Below are positions 1 to 6,991 of a stretch of DNA of 9,024 nucleotides, piece after piece. Under the pieces are notes generated by a model. That model did no database searches and was not told the DNA's origin. It saw only the letters and a list, made by a program, of their open reading frames with translations. Each line of letters opens with the position of its first letter. The first letter of the stretch is position 1. Both the position numbers and the translations under genes were made by a program. The DNA is from Chlamydiota bacterium (lineage in GTDB: Bacteria; Chlamydiota; Chlamydiia; Chlamydiales; SLFE01): the NCBI GenBank assembly GCA_011065065.1, contig JAAKFL010000072.1, positions 1 through 9,024 on the forward strand. Direction: 5' to 3'.

Positions 1-82
1 TCATATTGATTGGATATACTGTCCATAGAGGCACCTCTCCATGGGTACCCATAAGCAAATCCTGTGCCAATAAATGTCTTGG

Positions 83-479
83 AGTGCGCAGGCTTGCCCT
101 TACGAGCACTAGGGCCGGAGGCCTGGCATTTGATAGCCTAGGCTGTAGCGAAGCGGAGGCCTAGGATAAAGGATCTACCCTCGCCAACAGAGCCCTGAAA
201 GGGCGACACTTCTACAAGAAAGTTTATCTGGAAATCAATCCATGTATTTCGTTACGATTGCACATACTTCTCACACCAAAGTTAATATTATGGGTCAATC
301 TCTTTCGAAAGTATATTCATGTTGATTTTGATGAACGGTACCTATGGGATTAGTGTCGCCCTTTCAGGGCTCTGTCGGTGGGGGTAGATCCTTTATCCTA
401 GGCCTCCGCTTCGCTACAGCCTAGGCTATCAAATGCCAGGCCTCCGGCCCTAGTGCTCATAAGGGCAAGCCTGCGCACT
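83..479. repeat. Large inverted repeat (128-bp arms, 141-bp centre)
   Basis: The left arm (83-210) and right arm (352-479) are reverse complements with 4 mismatches in 128 positions by my count, separated by a unique 141-bp centre (211-351). Each arm contains smaller palindromes: GCCCT-GAA-AGGGC near the inner end, and two CCTAGG-containing segments flanking TAGCGAAGCGGA, which can pair with each other. The mismatches sit at one position near the outer end and three near the inner end. The centre has no convincing reading frame, the longest ATG frame I followed being about 27 codons. There is no transposase. The layout suits two copies of a short dispersed element inserted head to head, or a MITE-like non-autonomous element. 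No target-site duplication is obvious at the outer ends. Confidence 0.85.
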
Positions 480-510
480 TCTGAGAAAACTCGTTTTTTA
501 AGATCATTTT

Positions 511-583
511 CGTGCCCGTGCCCGTGCCCGTGCCCGTGCCCGTGCCCGAATTTCCCGTAAAATCGGGCACGGGCACGGGCACG
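511..583. repeat. CGTGCC hexamer tandem repeat forming a fold-back hairpin
   Basis: Six head-to-tail CGTGCC units plus CG occupy 511-548. After a 15-nt AT-rich spacer (549-563), three units plus CG follow in inverted orientation (564-583). The last 20 bases of the left tract (529-548) pair perfectly with the right tract, giving a GC-rich stem. The unequal unit number (6 against 3) suggests replication slippage. It lies 34 bp beyond the stop codon of the leftward BFN gene and could slow or end that transcript, but neither strand has the uninterrupted T-run of a classical intrinsic terminator after the stem. It is noncoding as far as I can see. Confidence 0.85.
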
Positions 584-617
584 ATTGGTTTTATTATGAA
601 ATTAGAGGTGGTAGCCG

Positions 618-1067
618 CTACTCTTCCACAGCAATTGTCTTCTCCAAGACATCCTTGGTGCAGTAAATAGGAGCATTGTTGATCAATGCAAAGATAATCG
701 AATCGCTCGGGCGAGCGTCGATTTCAATAATATGACGGATGTCGCCATCCATTTGTTCTAAAAATAATCGGGCAAAATAAATGGTATCCTGGATGTCATA
801 AATCACAACCTGGATAATGCGGGCGTCAAGAGCTTTCAAAATAGAATTAATCAAATCATGTGTCAAAGGTCGTGGCTTTTCAGCGCCCGTGAGAAAAAGC
901 TGCAAAGTTCTTCCGGTGCTCGGATCCGTGTAAATCGCAAACTTCTTTTCCTCTGTCCCCAACACCACAACCGTATAAGCTCGGGTTTGCATCACTTTGT
1001 CAAATGACAAAAGAACCAAATCCGATAACATGTCCGAGTGTCCTTCAAGCATACCGTTATCCCTCAT
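618..1067 (-). CDS. BFN-domain (bifunctional nuclease, DUF151) family protein
   Basis: A 149-residue protein matching the BFN/DUF151 family, whose structural example is Thermotoga TM0160. Family landmarks are RPLTHDL (residues 66-72), the strand-rich segment after it ending in YFARL, and IDARPSDSIIFAL (116-128), followed by APIY. Plant members have reported DNase/RNase activity, but the role in bacteria is not settled, so 'nuclease' is a family label only. No signal peptide or membrane segment is visible, which suggests a cytosolic protein. The chosen ATG overlaps the rpiA stop as ATGA, implying translational coupling. A GGAAGG stretch lies within the end of rpiA upstream. An in-frame TTG two codons earlier (1073) and an internal ATG (residue 6) are possible alternatives. 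The length is normal for a compact family member. Confidence 0.88.
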   Translation of the reverse strand: MRDNGMLEGHSDMLSDLVLLSFDKVMQTRAYTVVVLGTEEKKFAIYTDPSTGRTLQLFLTGAEKPRPLTHDLINSILKALDARIIQVVIYDIQDTIYFARLFLEQMDGDIRHIIEIDARPSDSIIFALINNAPIYCTKDVLEKTIAVEE

Positions 1068-1753
1068 TTCCAAATTTCCACCTTCCCTTCGTGATCGCCA
1101 ATGATCACACGCCCCGCTAAGTTAAAGAAAAAACCGGTTTCTAGAACTCCGGGTATATTTTTTAACACCTCTTCGTGATCTTCAGGAGTCCCCGAAAGGT
1201 GCTTGAACTGGACATCAATGATGTAATTCCCATTATCGGTGATATAAATCTCATTCTCTTTTTTTCGAACAGTCGTCCGGTACCCTTTTTTTTCAATTTG
1301 CTTTTTTGTCAGCTCATAGCCAAATGGGACCACTTCTAAAGGCAGAGGAAACTCTCCCAGCTCATCCACCACCTTTGATTCATCCACAATCACCACCATC
1401 TCATCGCTTGCATTCACGACTATTTTTTCTCGAAGAAGAGCTCCGCCCCCTCCCTTGATCATCCTTTTCTGATGATCAATCTCGTCAGATCCGTCCACCG
1501 TCATGTCAATTTTCTCGATATCATTCAGATCCAGAACCTCAATTCCACCATCTCGCGCCAACTGCTCAGAACTTTTTGAACTGGAAACCGCTTTGATTTT
1601 CAGTCCCTTTTTGCAGCGCTTGATTAAGCCTTGAATGAAAAAAAATGCTGTTGATCCTGTTCCCAGTCCAACAATCATATTGTTTTGAATCAGTTTCGCC
1701 GCTTCTGCGCCAGCGGCCTCTTTAGCAGGTGATTTCTGATTGGTAAAAGACAT
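1064..1753 (-). CDS. rpiA: Ribose-5-phosphate isomerase A
   Basis: A 229-residue RpiA, the cytosolic enzyme that interconverts ribose 5-phosphate and ribulose 5-phosphate in the non-oxidative pentose phosphate pathway. Visible motifs are the phosphate-binding loop GLGTGSTA (29-36), DGSDEID (87-93), KGGGGALLREK (100-110) and VDESK (123-127). By alignment with the E. coli enzyme, the active-site residues correspond to D87, D90, K100, E109 (catalytic base) and K127, with identical spacing; all are present, so the enzyme should be active. The length is normal. It is the upstream gene of a two-gene unit with the BFN gene and is divergent from the Nif3-family gene, whose start lies only 45 bp away. 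No strong Shine-Dalgarno precedes the ATG. Confidence 0.97.
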   Translation of the reverse strand: MSFTNQKSPAKEAAGAEAAKLIQNNMIVGLGTGSTAFFFIQGLIKRCKKGLKIKAVSSSKSSEQLARDGGIEVLDLNDIEKIDMTVDGSDEIDHQKRMIKGGGGALLREKIVVNASDEMVVIVDESKVVDELGEFPLPLEVVPFGYELTKKQIEKKGYRTTVRKKENEIYITDNGNYIIDVQFKHLSGTPEDHEEVLKNIPGVLETGFFFNLAGRVIIGDHEGKVEIWK

Positions 1754-1769
1754 AGCAATGTGGTAATAT
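1740..1769 (+). promoter_or_regulatory. Weak candidate promoter for the Nif3-family gene
   Basis: TTGGTA (1740-1745) and TAATAT (1764-1769) are separated by 18 bp. Each matches 4 of 6 bases of the sigma70-type consensus, and together they would give a leader of roughly 20-25 nt before the ATG at 1799. The candidate -35 lies inside the 5' end of the divergent rpiA. It is based only on spacing and weak matches. Confidence 0.22.
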
Positions 1770-1798
1770 TTACATTCAACTTCATATTGGCGGGGGTT

Positions 1799-2554
1799 AT
1801 GATTACTTTACAAGAAATTTATCAATATTTAGATCAGCTGCTGAGCTCCAGTGAATTCGACGACTATTGCCCAAATGGTTTGCAAGTCGAAGGGGGTCAG
1901 AAAGTTAAAAAAATTGGAACCGCTGTTTCAGCCTCTTTAGAAACCATAGAGAAAGCTGTTAAGGAAGGTGTCGATTGTTTGGTTGTTCATCATGGTATGT
2001 TTTGGAAAAACGACCCATTTCCCATCGTGGGGTCTAAAAAGAAAAAAATTGATCTTCTAATCAAAAACAATATTTCGCTCATAGCCTATCACTTACCTCT
2101 TGATGCTCATCAAGAATATGGGAATAACTGGAAAGTGGCAAGAGACTTGAACTGGAGGGCTTTAGAGCCGTTTGGCAACTTTCAGGGGAAGCCGATCGGA
2201 GTCAGGGGAGTCATTGAATCGAGTGATCGGGAACAATTAATGTCTCAAATGTCTGAGTATTATGATCATCCATGTCAGGAGGTGTTTGGTGGACCCCAAG
2301 AAATTCAGACCATTGCGCTTGTTTCTGGAGGTGCCCATGGGTCACTCCTCGAAGCCGCTCAATTAGGGGTAGACTGTTTTGTGACGGGGACTGTGGATGA
2401 ACCGGTTTGGAGCTGGGCCCATGAGGAGGGAATTAACTTCATGGCATTTGGTCATAGCGCAACTGAAAGGGTGGGACCTCGTGCGCTTTGCGAGCACTTT
2501 AAAGAGATTTTCCAGATTCCGTCAGTCTTTTTGGATGTTTATAATCCGTTTTGA
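1799..2554 (+). CDS. Nif3/YbgI-family dinuclear metal-centre protein
   Basis: A 251-residue protein of the Nif3/YbgI (DUF34, 'GTP cyclohydrolase I type 2 homologue') family. The dinuclear metal ligands are visible: H64 and H65 in VVHHGMFW, D102 in LPLDAH, and H219 with E223 in GHSATER, at nearly the same positions as in E. coli YbgI. CPNGLQVEG (24-32) is another family hallmark. Relatives form toroidal hexamers; the physiological reaction is unsettled, and the cyclohydrolase name comes from work on a Helicobacter member. I place the start at ATG 1799, preceded by a GGCGGGGG stretch. A longer frame opening with GTG at 1760 adds 13 hydrophobic residues that the family lacks. The 3' end overlaps the convergent small frame at 2522-2740 by 33 bp. 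No clear intrinsic terminator follows. Confidence 0.93.
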   Translation: MITLQEIYQYLDQLLSSSEFDDYCPNGLQVEGGQKVKKIGTAVSASLETIEKAVKEGVDCLVVHHGMFWKNDPFPIVGSKKKKIDLLIKNNISLIAYHLPLDAHQEYGNNWKVARDLNWRALEPFGNFQGKPIGVRGVIESSDREQLMSQMSEYYDHPCQEVFGGPQEIQTIALVSGGAHGSLLEAAQLGVDCFVTGTVDEPVWSWAHEEGINFMAFGHSATERVGPRALCEHFKEIFQIPSVFLDVYNPF

Positions 2555-2740
2555 TTTCAATTGATGGAGCACTGGGGGTTGGGCATTCCAGCCTCCATAC
2601 CAAATTCCTAAAGCTCGATCTTTTCCTTTTATGCGGGATGAATTGAGCTTTCTTAGGGGTTGACGGGACTGTTGTGATTCCAGGAGTTTTCTGCAAGCAT
2701 TTAAAGCAGAGATGTTTGCGTTTATTATTTTCAAATTCAT
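2522..2740 (-). CDS. Small ORF with flagellin-like N-terminus (possible relic)
   Basis: A 72-codon frame preceded by a perfect AGGAGG (2746-2751) five bases before the ATG, the best ribosome-binding site in the window. Residues 6-25 (starting INANISALNA, then R17, L19, and S22-Q23-x-S25) closely resemble the flagellin N-terminal D0 helix, whose consensus is INTNISALNAxR. Residues 32-46 (LNSSRIKGKD...ALGI) look like a shortened version of LSSGLRIN...DDAAGLAI. After residue 46 the resemblance stops, and I found no continuation in the other two frames. No flagellar genes are nearby. It could be a decayed flagellin gene, a retained short derivative, or a chance similarity. It overlaps the end of the Nif3-family gene by 33 bp. 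A longer reading from 2788 adds 16 residues without a good ribosome-binding site. Confidence 0.42.
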   Translation of the reverse strand: MNLKIINANISALNACRKLLESQQSRQPLRKLNSSRIKGKDRALGIWYGGWNAQPPVLHQLKSKRIINIQKD

Positions 2741-2808
2741 TGGGGCCTCCTGAATTGAATGTGCTCTCTTCATCTCATAACAAAACATCTAATTTTTAGG
2801 AGAATTTT

Positions 2809-2814
2809 TATAAT
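2809..2814 (+). promoter_or_regulatory. Possible -10 element upstream of pyk
   Basis: A perfect TATAAT lies about 94 bp before the chosen pyk start. No convincing -35 hexamer stands 16-18 bp upstream (the bases there are near CATCTA). Use of this site would give a leader of about 85 nt carrying the small hairpin at 2868-2889. Confidence 0.3.
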
Positions 2815-2867
2815 ATCATTGATTCTAAATGAGTAATGATTGATATTTTTAATAATCTCTTGCGCTC

Positions 2868-2889
2868 AGGCATAGATTTTTCTATGCTT
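2868..2889 (+). promoter_or_regulatory. Small hairpin next to the pyk ribosome-binding site
   Basis: GCATAG (2870-2875) pairs with CTATGC (2882-2887) across a 6-nt ATTTTT loop; one G-U and one A-T pair extend the stem to 8 bp. It ends one base before the GGGAAAGG ribosome-binding region of pyk and could shape translation initiation. Such short stems also occur by chance. Confidence 0.3.
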
Positions 2890-2907
2890 AGGGAAAGGTC
2901 ATTAACT

Positions 2908-4671
2908 ATGCATACTCGAACAAAAATTATCTGTACAATGGGTCCGGCAGTGAGTTCTCCTGAAATGATCAGGAAGCTGATCGCATCGGGAATGAATGTT
3001 GCACGTCTGAATTTTAGTCACGGAGATCACGAACAGCATGCTCAGACGATCCAGTATCTAAAGGAAGCAAGAGAAGAGTTAAATGTCCCCTTAGCGATTA
3101 TGCTGGATACCAAGGGACCAGAAATTCGTTTGGGAAAAATTCAAGATGGGGCCTGTTACTTACCCCCAAAGCACCGATGGCTTTTAGTGAAGGAGGTTGT
3201 TGAAGGCTCTTCTGAACGAGTCACTGTCAGGCCAGGTCATGTTCTTGATCTTTTAGATGAAGGGATGACGGTTCTCTTTGATAACGGGTATATTTCATCC
3301 ACAGTACTTGAAAGAGGTCCAGAGGGAGTTCTCGTTGAGATTCAAGATGGGGGAGAGATGAAGACCGGGAAAGGGATTAACGTTCCCGATGCCGATCTCG
3401 AGTTGCCCGTTGTGAGTGAAAAAGATCTGGCTGATATCCGTTTTGGCTGTGAAATGGATATCGATATAGTCGCTGCTTCATTTATTCGGTCAGCTGACCA
3501 TGTCGTTGCTGTAAAAGAGCTGCTTCGTTTGGAAAATAAAACGGACATATGGGTGATAGCGAAAATTGAAAATCGACAAGGAGTCGATAACATTGACAGC
3601 ATCTTGCTTGCTGCTGATGGGATTATGGTGGCCAGAGGGGATTTGGGAGTAGAAGTACCCTTAACCCATGTTCCTAGGTTACAAAAAATGATGATTCGAA
3701 AAGCTTGTATGATAGGGAAGCCGGCTGTGACTGCGACGCATATGTTGGAGTCGATGATCACAAATCCGAGACCAACCCGTGCTGAGACCTCAGACGTTGC
3801 GAATGCCATTTATGATAGCACAAGTGCTGTGATGCTGTCAGGGGAAACCGCGATTGGAAAGTATCCGGAAGAAGTGGTTAAGGTGATGAGAAGCATAGCT
3901 TCTGCTGCTGAAGAAGATTTTCCATACAGAGAGTTCCTGAAAACCCATTCTGAACTGATTTATCACGATGTTCCTTCATCGGTGACGCAGGCTGCTGTAA
4001 AAACTGCCTATAGTTCCGATGCTAAAGCGATCTTTACATTTACCCAGAGTGGGTCGACTCCCAGGTTGATCGCAAGATTGCGACCACAAATGCCTATTGT
4101 CGCGATGACACCTAATAAGAAATGTTTTCATCAGTTAGCGTTTGTGTGGGGCGTGACGCCTTTTTATTGTGAGGATGGACGAACGGTGAAAGAGGCATTT
4201 GAGTCCCTCAGTCAGTTTGCGCTTGAGCGAGAGTTGGTCAGTTACGGAGATCTTGTGGTGGTGACAGCCGGGCAGCCTTTTGGGTTTGCGGGAACCACGA
4301 ACACCATGATGGTGGAGAGCATTGGTGAGGTGTTAGTGAGAGGCCATGCATCGCATGGAGACCGTGTTCATGGTAACGTTATCATTGTTTATTCTCCAGA
4401 CCAGAAGAAGTCGTATAACACCCGAGGTCGACTTTTAGTGCTGACTTATTTTGATGAGGCCTTTATGCCCTTGATCAAGAGTTGTGCCGGAGTCATCTTG
4501 CAAAATCACATTGACGATGTCCGTTCGGAAAAGAAGTTAATGGAGATTGCAAAAGAGTTGAATAAACCAGTGATCGTCCGTGCGGACGATGCCTGCGGTA
4601 TCTTAAACGAGGGGCAGCTTGTGACCCTCGATCCCGAAAAGTCTCTTGTCTACAAGGGCCTTGTTATTTAA
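2908..4671 (+). CDS. pyk: Pyruvate kinase with C-terminal PEP-utiliser-like extension
   Basis: A 587-residue pyruvate kinase, which converts phosphoenolpyruvate and ADP to pyruvate and ATP at the end of glycolysis. Catalytic-core landmarks are KIICTMGPA near the start, RLNFSHG (33-39), LDTKGPEIR (66-74), K219 with E221 in AKIEN, MVARGDLGVE (240-249) with metal ligand D245, T277 in TATHMLESM, PTRAE (289-293) and MLSGETA (309-315). All expected active-site residues are present. Residues from about 478 form an extra domain like the one on Bacillus/Geobacillus enzymes (also about 585 residues): PVIV (554-557) and LVYKG (580-584) fit, but the TSHA motif of true PEP-utiliser domains is missing. I chose ATG 2908, preceded by GGGAAAGG; an upstream in-frame ATG at 2836 adds 24 residues that do not look like the family. 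A large hairpin begins 2 nt after the stop. Confidence 0.96.
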   Translation: MHTRTKIICTMGPAVSSPEMIRKLIASGMNVARLNFSHGDHEQHAQTIQYLKEAREELNVPLAIMLDTKGPEIRLGKIQDGACYLPPKHRWLLVKEVVEGSSERVTVRPGHVLDLLDEGMTVLFDNGYISSTVLERGPEGVLVEIQDGGEMKTGKGINVPDADLELPVVSEKDLADIRFGCEMDIDIVAASFIRSADHVVAVKELLRLENKTDIWVIAKIENRQGVDNIDSILLAADGIMVARGDLGVEVPLTHVPRLQKMMIRKACMIGKPAVTATHMLESMITNPRPTRAETSDVANAIYDSTSAVMLSGETAIGKYPEEVVKVMRSIASAAEEDFPYREFLKTHSELIYHDVPSSVTQAAVKTAYSSDAKAIFTFTQSGSTPRLIARLRPQMPIVAMTPNKKCFHQLAFVWGVTPFYCEDGRTVKEAFESLSQFALERELVSYGDLVVVTAGQPFGFAGTTNTMMVESIGEVLVRGHASHGDRVHGNVIIVYSPDQKKSYNTRGRLLVLTYFDEAFMPLIKSCAGVILQNHIDDVRSEKKLMEIAKELNKPVIVRADDACGILNEGQLVTLDPEKSLVYKGLVI

Positions 4672-4673
4672 AA

Positions 4674-4760
4674 CAGGATATACAGGATCGTAAACGACAG
4701 GATAGACAGGATATAGGAAAGATCCTGTCTATCCTGTCGTTTACGATCCTGTATATCCTG
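4674..4760. repeat. Perfect 39-bp-arm hairpin, copy 1 (after pyk)
   Basis: The arms 4674-4712 and 4722-4760 are exact reverse complements (39 of 39) around a 9-nt loop. Each arm carries four CAGGAT units (4674, 4683, 4698 and 4707 in the left arm), spaced 9, 15 and 9 bases apart, around a central CGTAAACG. It starts 2 nt after the pyk stop, so it could act as a transcription terminator or mRNA 3'-end stabiliser. However, the stem is followed by AAAAAATTG rather than a T-run, so it is not a classical intrinsic terminator on the plus strand. A second copy with an identical left arm occurs at 6992-7076. CAGGAT-type repeats are known to recur in intergenic regions of many bacteria. Confidence 0.9.
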
Positions 4761-4788
4761 AAAAAATTGTCTAGGTAGCGTTCTGAGA

Positions 4789-4817
4789 TTGATTTTAATA
4801 AAATATCAGACTACTAT
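4789..4817 (+). promoter_or_regulatory. Promoter candidate for BTB gene 1
   Basis: TTGATT (4789-4794) and TACTAT (4812-4817) are separated by exactly 17 bp, a sigma70/sigma66-type layout with 4 of 6 matches in each box. It lies within a 47-bp block (4780-4826) that is repeated before BTB gene 2 with 42 of 47 identities by my count, while the sequence on either side differs more. That conservation is the main reason to believe it. The leader would be about 25-30 nt. Confidence 0.5.
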
Positions 4818-4849
4818 TGCTTCATTATCAATGAAATAAAGGAGTGAAC

Positions 4850-6988
4850 ATGGAATCTACATCAGCGATCACACATGACAGAGCTCTCTCGGTAACGACA
4901 GTAGAACCCCGAGATATCGAAACAGGATACAGTCATTATTTAAGCGTGAATGAAGTTAAAACAACTTTAGGTAACAGAAAAGTTGACTTGATTGTAAATC
5001 CTTGGAGTCGCATAGGAGATATTGCCTGTGGAAGCTCTGCATGCGGATTTGCGGTGGGTGTCGTAGCCACGTTCTTGCATTTTACGGCCTTTGGTATTTA
5101 TTGTCTGGTTAAAACCAAAGATGAAAATTGTATCGCTCTCAATGTGGTCGGGGCTCCTTTTTTCGTGGGGATTGGATTGTGTATAGCAGTCTTTGGCTTT
5201 GGAGTTGCTATGGGATTAGGGCAAGGTCAAATGAATCTGAGAGAGAATCGCCGAAGAGGTCTTTTAAATCAAGATTTAGAGGATCATCGAAAGCGACTTT
5301 CGTATTATGCAGACACTGATAATCCGGTTAGAGCAGATGATATTATTGAATTTATTTCAGAAGAGTTAATAAGCGATAGCGAGATCAAACAACTGAGTTT
5401 TCAACAGTTGCGTGAAGTTAAAAATTTGGAGCTTGAGGTCTTTAAGTGGTTAGAAAAAGAGCAAAAATTGGGAATGGAACAATATGCTCCGTGGAGAAAA
5501 ATAGAGCTTCTGAGAAACAGGGCCCTCGGGGATTTGACTGATGCTTTCAATGAGGGTTATATCAGTTCACTGATCCATTCGACCCCGGGTTTTTTCGAAG
5601 AACTCTTAAAAATCGTTCCTAAAAATATCCTAGAAAATGCTGAAGCCACATCTGCATTAATACAAAATCTTAGGAGTTACTTGAGTCGTCATTTTGAAGG
5701 GGATTTTACCGAAGAAGAAATACGCGATCAAATTCTGATTTTGCTCAACGGAGGAATGATTGAAAATTGTTTTAGAATGATCGATTCAGATGAAGCAAAG
5801 TTAACATTAATTTGTGGAACAAGGAATGTTGAAATTCCCTATACCCTTTTGAAAGAATACTCTGACTACTTTGTCGCTCTCTTTGATTTTCATAAAAGTC
5901 TTTCGAAATATGAATTTCAAAACTTAACTGAAGAGCAATTTGACGTATTTATACAATCGATTCGTGGGAAAAAGATGACGATCAATCAAAAAAATGTTGA
6001 GGAGTATTTAGAAATAGCTTCGTTTTTCCAATCGGCAAATTTGGCTAGAGATTGTGAATTGCCTCTAACGTTAAAATATAGTCGTCAAAGCCTTGAAGAG
6101 CGAATGAAACTTTTAGAAATGTACCCCATAATTACTGGGAGCTTTGTCGATTATGTCGACCGAGATTTTATAGAACAACTGGTGTTTGAAAATATTCTCG
6201 ATGAAGCTGATGAGTATAAGAGATGTTTTCATCTTACGGAAGAATTAGGATTGATACAGGCTCAAGGGTATCTTGAGCAATTATTAGAGAATGAGGTTGA
6301 TGATTGGAGTGCGTTTTGTTCTCCTAAAGAAGATTTTAAGTCATTTGCCGTCTGTATCAATAATTATTATTCATTGCTTCCAAAAATTGACTCTTTTCGC
6401 AATCAATTAATTGACGTCATTAAGATGCGCTTGAAACATGAACGAGATCTATCGATAATTTATAACATGATATTGGAGTGTCCATCAACGTTATTTATTA
6501 CCGCTATGTGTCATTATTTAGAGGATGAGAAAAATCGAAATCATGCTGAAGCGAGTTTTGTATCAGTCGTAAAAACCAAAACAATTTTATTAGATGAACT
6601 CGATAAGCTTTGGAATGATGAAACGCTTTTAACATCAATTGAGGAATGGAAAAAGACGAGTTTATATATTGGCAAAATCACTGAATTTTTAGATCAAATT
6701 TGTGTATTTGATTGTCGGAAGACTGACAAAAATGAGTATTCACCTCTAATAGTAGACGAATTGATTGAGGCGATACATATGCGAATTGCGACCAACTATA
6801 AGTTTTCAGGGGGGAGTTCAACTGAACTTGAAGAGTATTATGAACAAATTGTCTGGGGTGATAACCCACCTCGGATCCTTTTTGATGGCCTTCTAACCTT
6901 TTTGGAAGATAAGAAGAATGCCAAGCAGGTACAGAAGACTTTTCGTTCCCCAAAAGAATCCTTAGCGAAATTACTCAATAGAAGCTAA
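4850..6988 (+). CDS. BTB-domain protein with Inc-like N-terminus, copy 1
   Basis: A 712-residue protein. The order is: a Ser/Thr-rich N-terminus (1-25), two hydrophobic segments close together (about 59-87 and 97-124) followed by basic RENRRR, a helical middle region with YAPWRK (212-217), a BTB domain (about 313-402), and a long helical C-terminus beginning where BTB proteins often have a BACK domain. The BTB pattern is clear: KLTLICGTRNVEIPYTLLK, then SDYFVALF, the acidic loop, the NLTEEQF segment, and NVEEYLEIA...DC. Paired hydrophobic segments with a short loop are typical of chlamydial inclusion membrane proteins secreted by type III secretion. BTB domains commonly act as cullin-3 adaptors in eukaryotes. 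A host-directed role at the inclusion membrane is therefore inferred, not shown. The start is ATG 4850 with AAGGAG five bases upstream; the GTG at 4844 overlaps that site. By eye it is more AT-rich than pyk. Confidence 0.82.
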   Translation: MESTSAITHDRALSVTTVEPRDIETGYSHYLSVNEVKTTLGNRKVDLIVNPWSRIGDIACGSSACGFAVGVVATFLHFTAFGIYCLVKTKDENCIALNVVGAPFFVGIGLCIAVFGFGVAMGLGQGQMNLRENRRRGLLNQDLEDHRKRLSYYADTDNPVRADDIIEFISEELISDSEIKQLSFQQLREVKNLELEVFKWLEKEQKLGMEQYAPWRKIELLRNRALGDLTDAFNEGYISSLIHSTPGFFEELLKIVPKNILENAEATSALIQNLRSYLSRHFEGDFTEEEIRDQILILLNGGMIENCFRMIDSDEAKLTLICGTRNVEIPYTLLKEYSDYFVALFDFHKSLSKYEFQNLTEEQFDVFIQSIRGKKMTINQKNVEEYLEIASFFQSANLARDCELPLTLKYSRQSLEERMKLLEMYPIITGSFVDYVDRDFIEQLVFENILDEADEYKRCFHLTEELGLIQAQGYLEQLLENEVDDWSAFCSPKEDFKSFAVCINNYYSLLPKIDSFRNQLIDVIKMRLKHERDLSIIYNMILECPSTLFITAMCHYLEDEKNRNHAEASFVSVVKTKTILLDELDKLWNDETLLTSIEEWKKTSLYIGKITEFLDQICVFDCRKTDKNEYSPLIVDELIEAIHMRIATNYKFSGGSSTELEEYYEQIVWGDNPPRILFDGLLTFLEDKKNAKQVQKTFRSPKESLAKLLNRS

Positions 6989-6991
6989 AAA

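Noticed and set aside
1..52. Possible minus-strand gene start (ATG at 52, about 17 residues: MGTHGEVPLWTVYPINM) running off the left edge, with AGGA upstream.
   Set aside because: It is too short to recognise. The frame also extends upstream into the inverted repeat, and the complementary strand is open as well, so coding cannot be supported.
3..173. Open plus-strand frame entering from the left edge and ending inside the left repeat arm.
   Set aside because: Most of it translates repeat DNA, it has no recognisable domain, and it ends at a TAG in the repeat; it is likely spurious.
481..500. GAG-AAAA-CTC followed by a T-run, like a small intrinsic terminator on the plus strand.
   Set aside because: The stem is only 3 strong pairs, and no plus-strand gene ends here.
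2499..2696. 65-codon minus-strand frame overlapping the flagellin-like frame.
   Set aside because: It lacks a good ribosome-binding site, its residues are of low complexity, and it does not continue the flagellin similarity, so it does not support a simple frameshift.
2752..2800. Sigma28-type (flagellar) promoter upstream of the flagellin-like frame.
   Set aside because: A TAAAAATT stretch is present, but the partner box at the right spacing does not match GCCGATAA.
3342..3809. 155-codon minus-strand frame.
   Set aside because: It lies entirely opposite the catalytic core of pyruvate kinase and resembles no family.
5128..5319. 63-codon plus-strand frame inside BTB gene 1.
   Set aside because: It is an alternate frame across the membrane-segment region; the main frame is conserved in the paralog.
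6678..6953. 91-codon minus-strand frame opposite BTB gene 1.
   Set aside because: It lies fully inside a well-supported gene, with no recognisable features.
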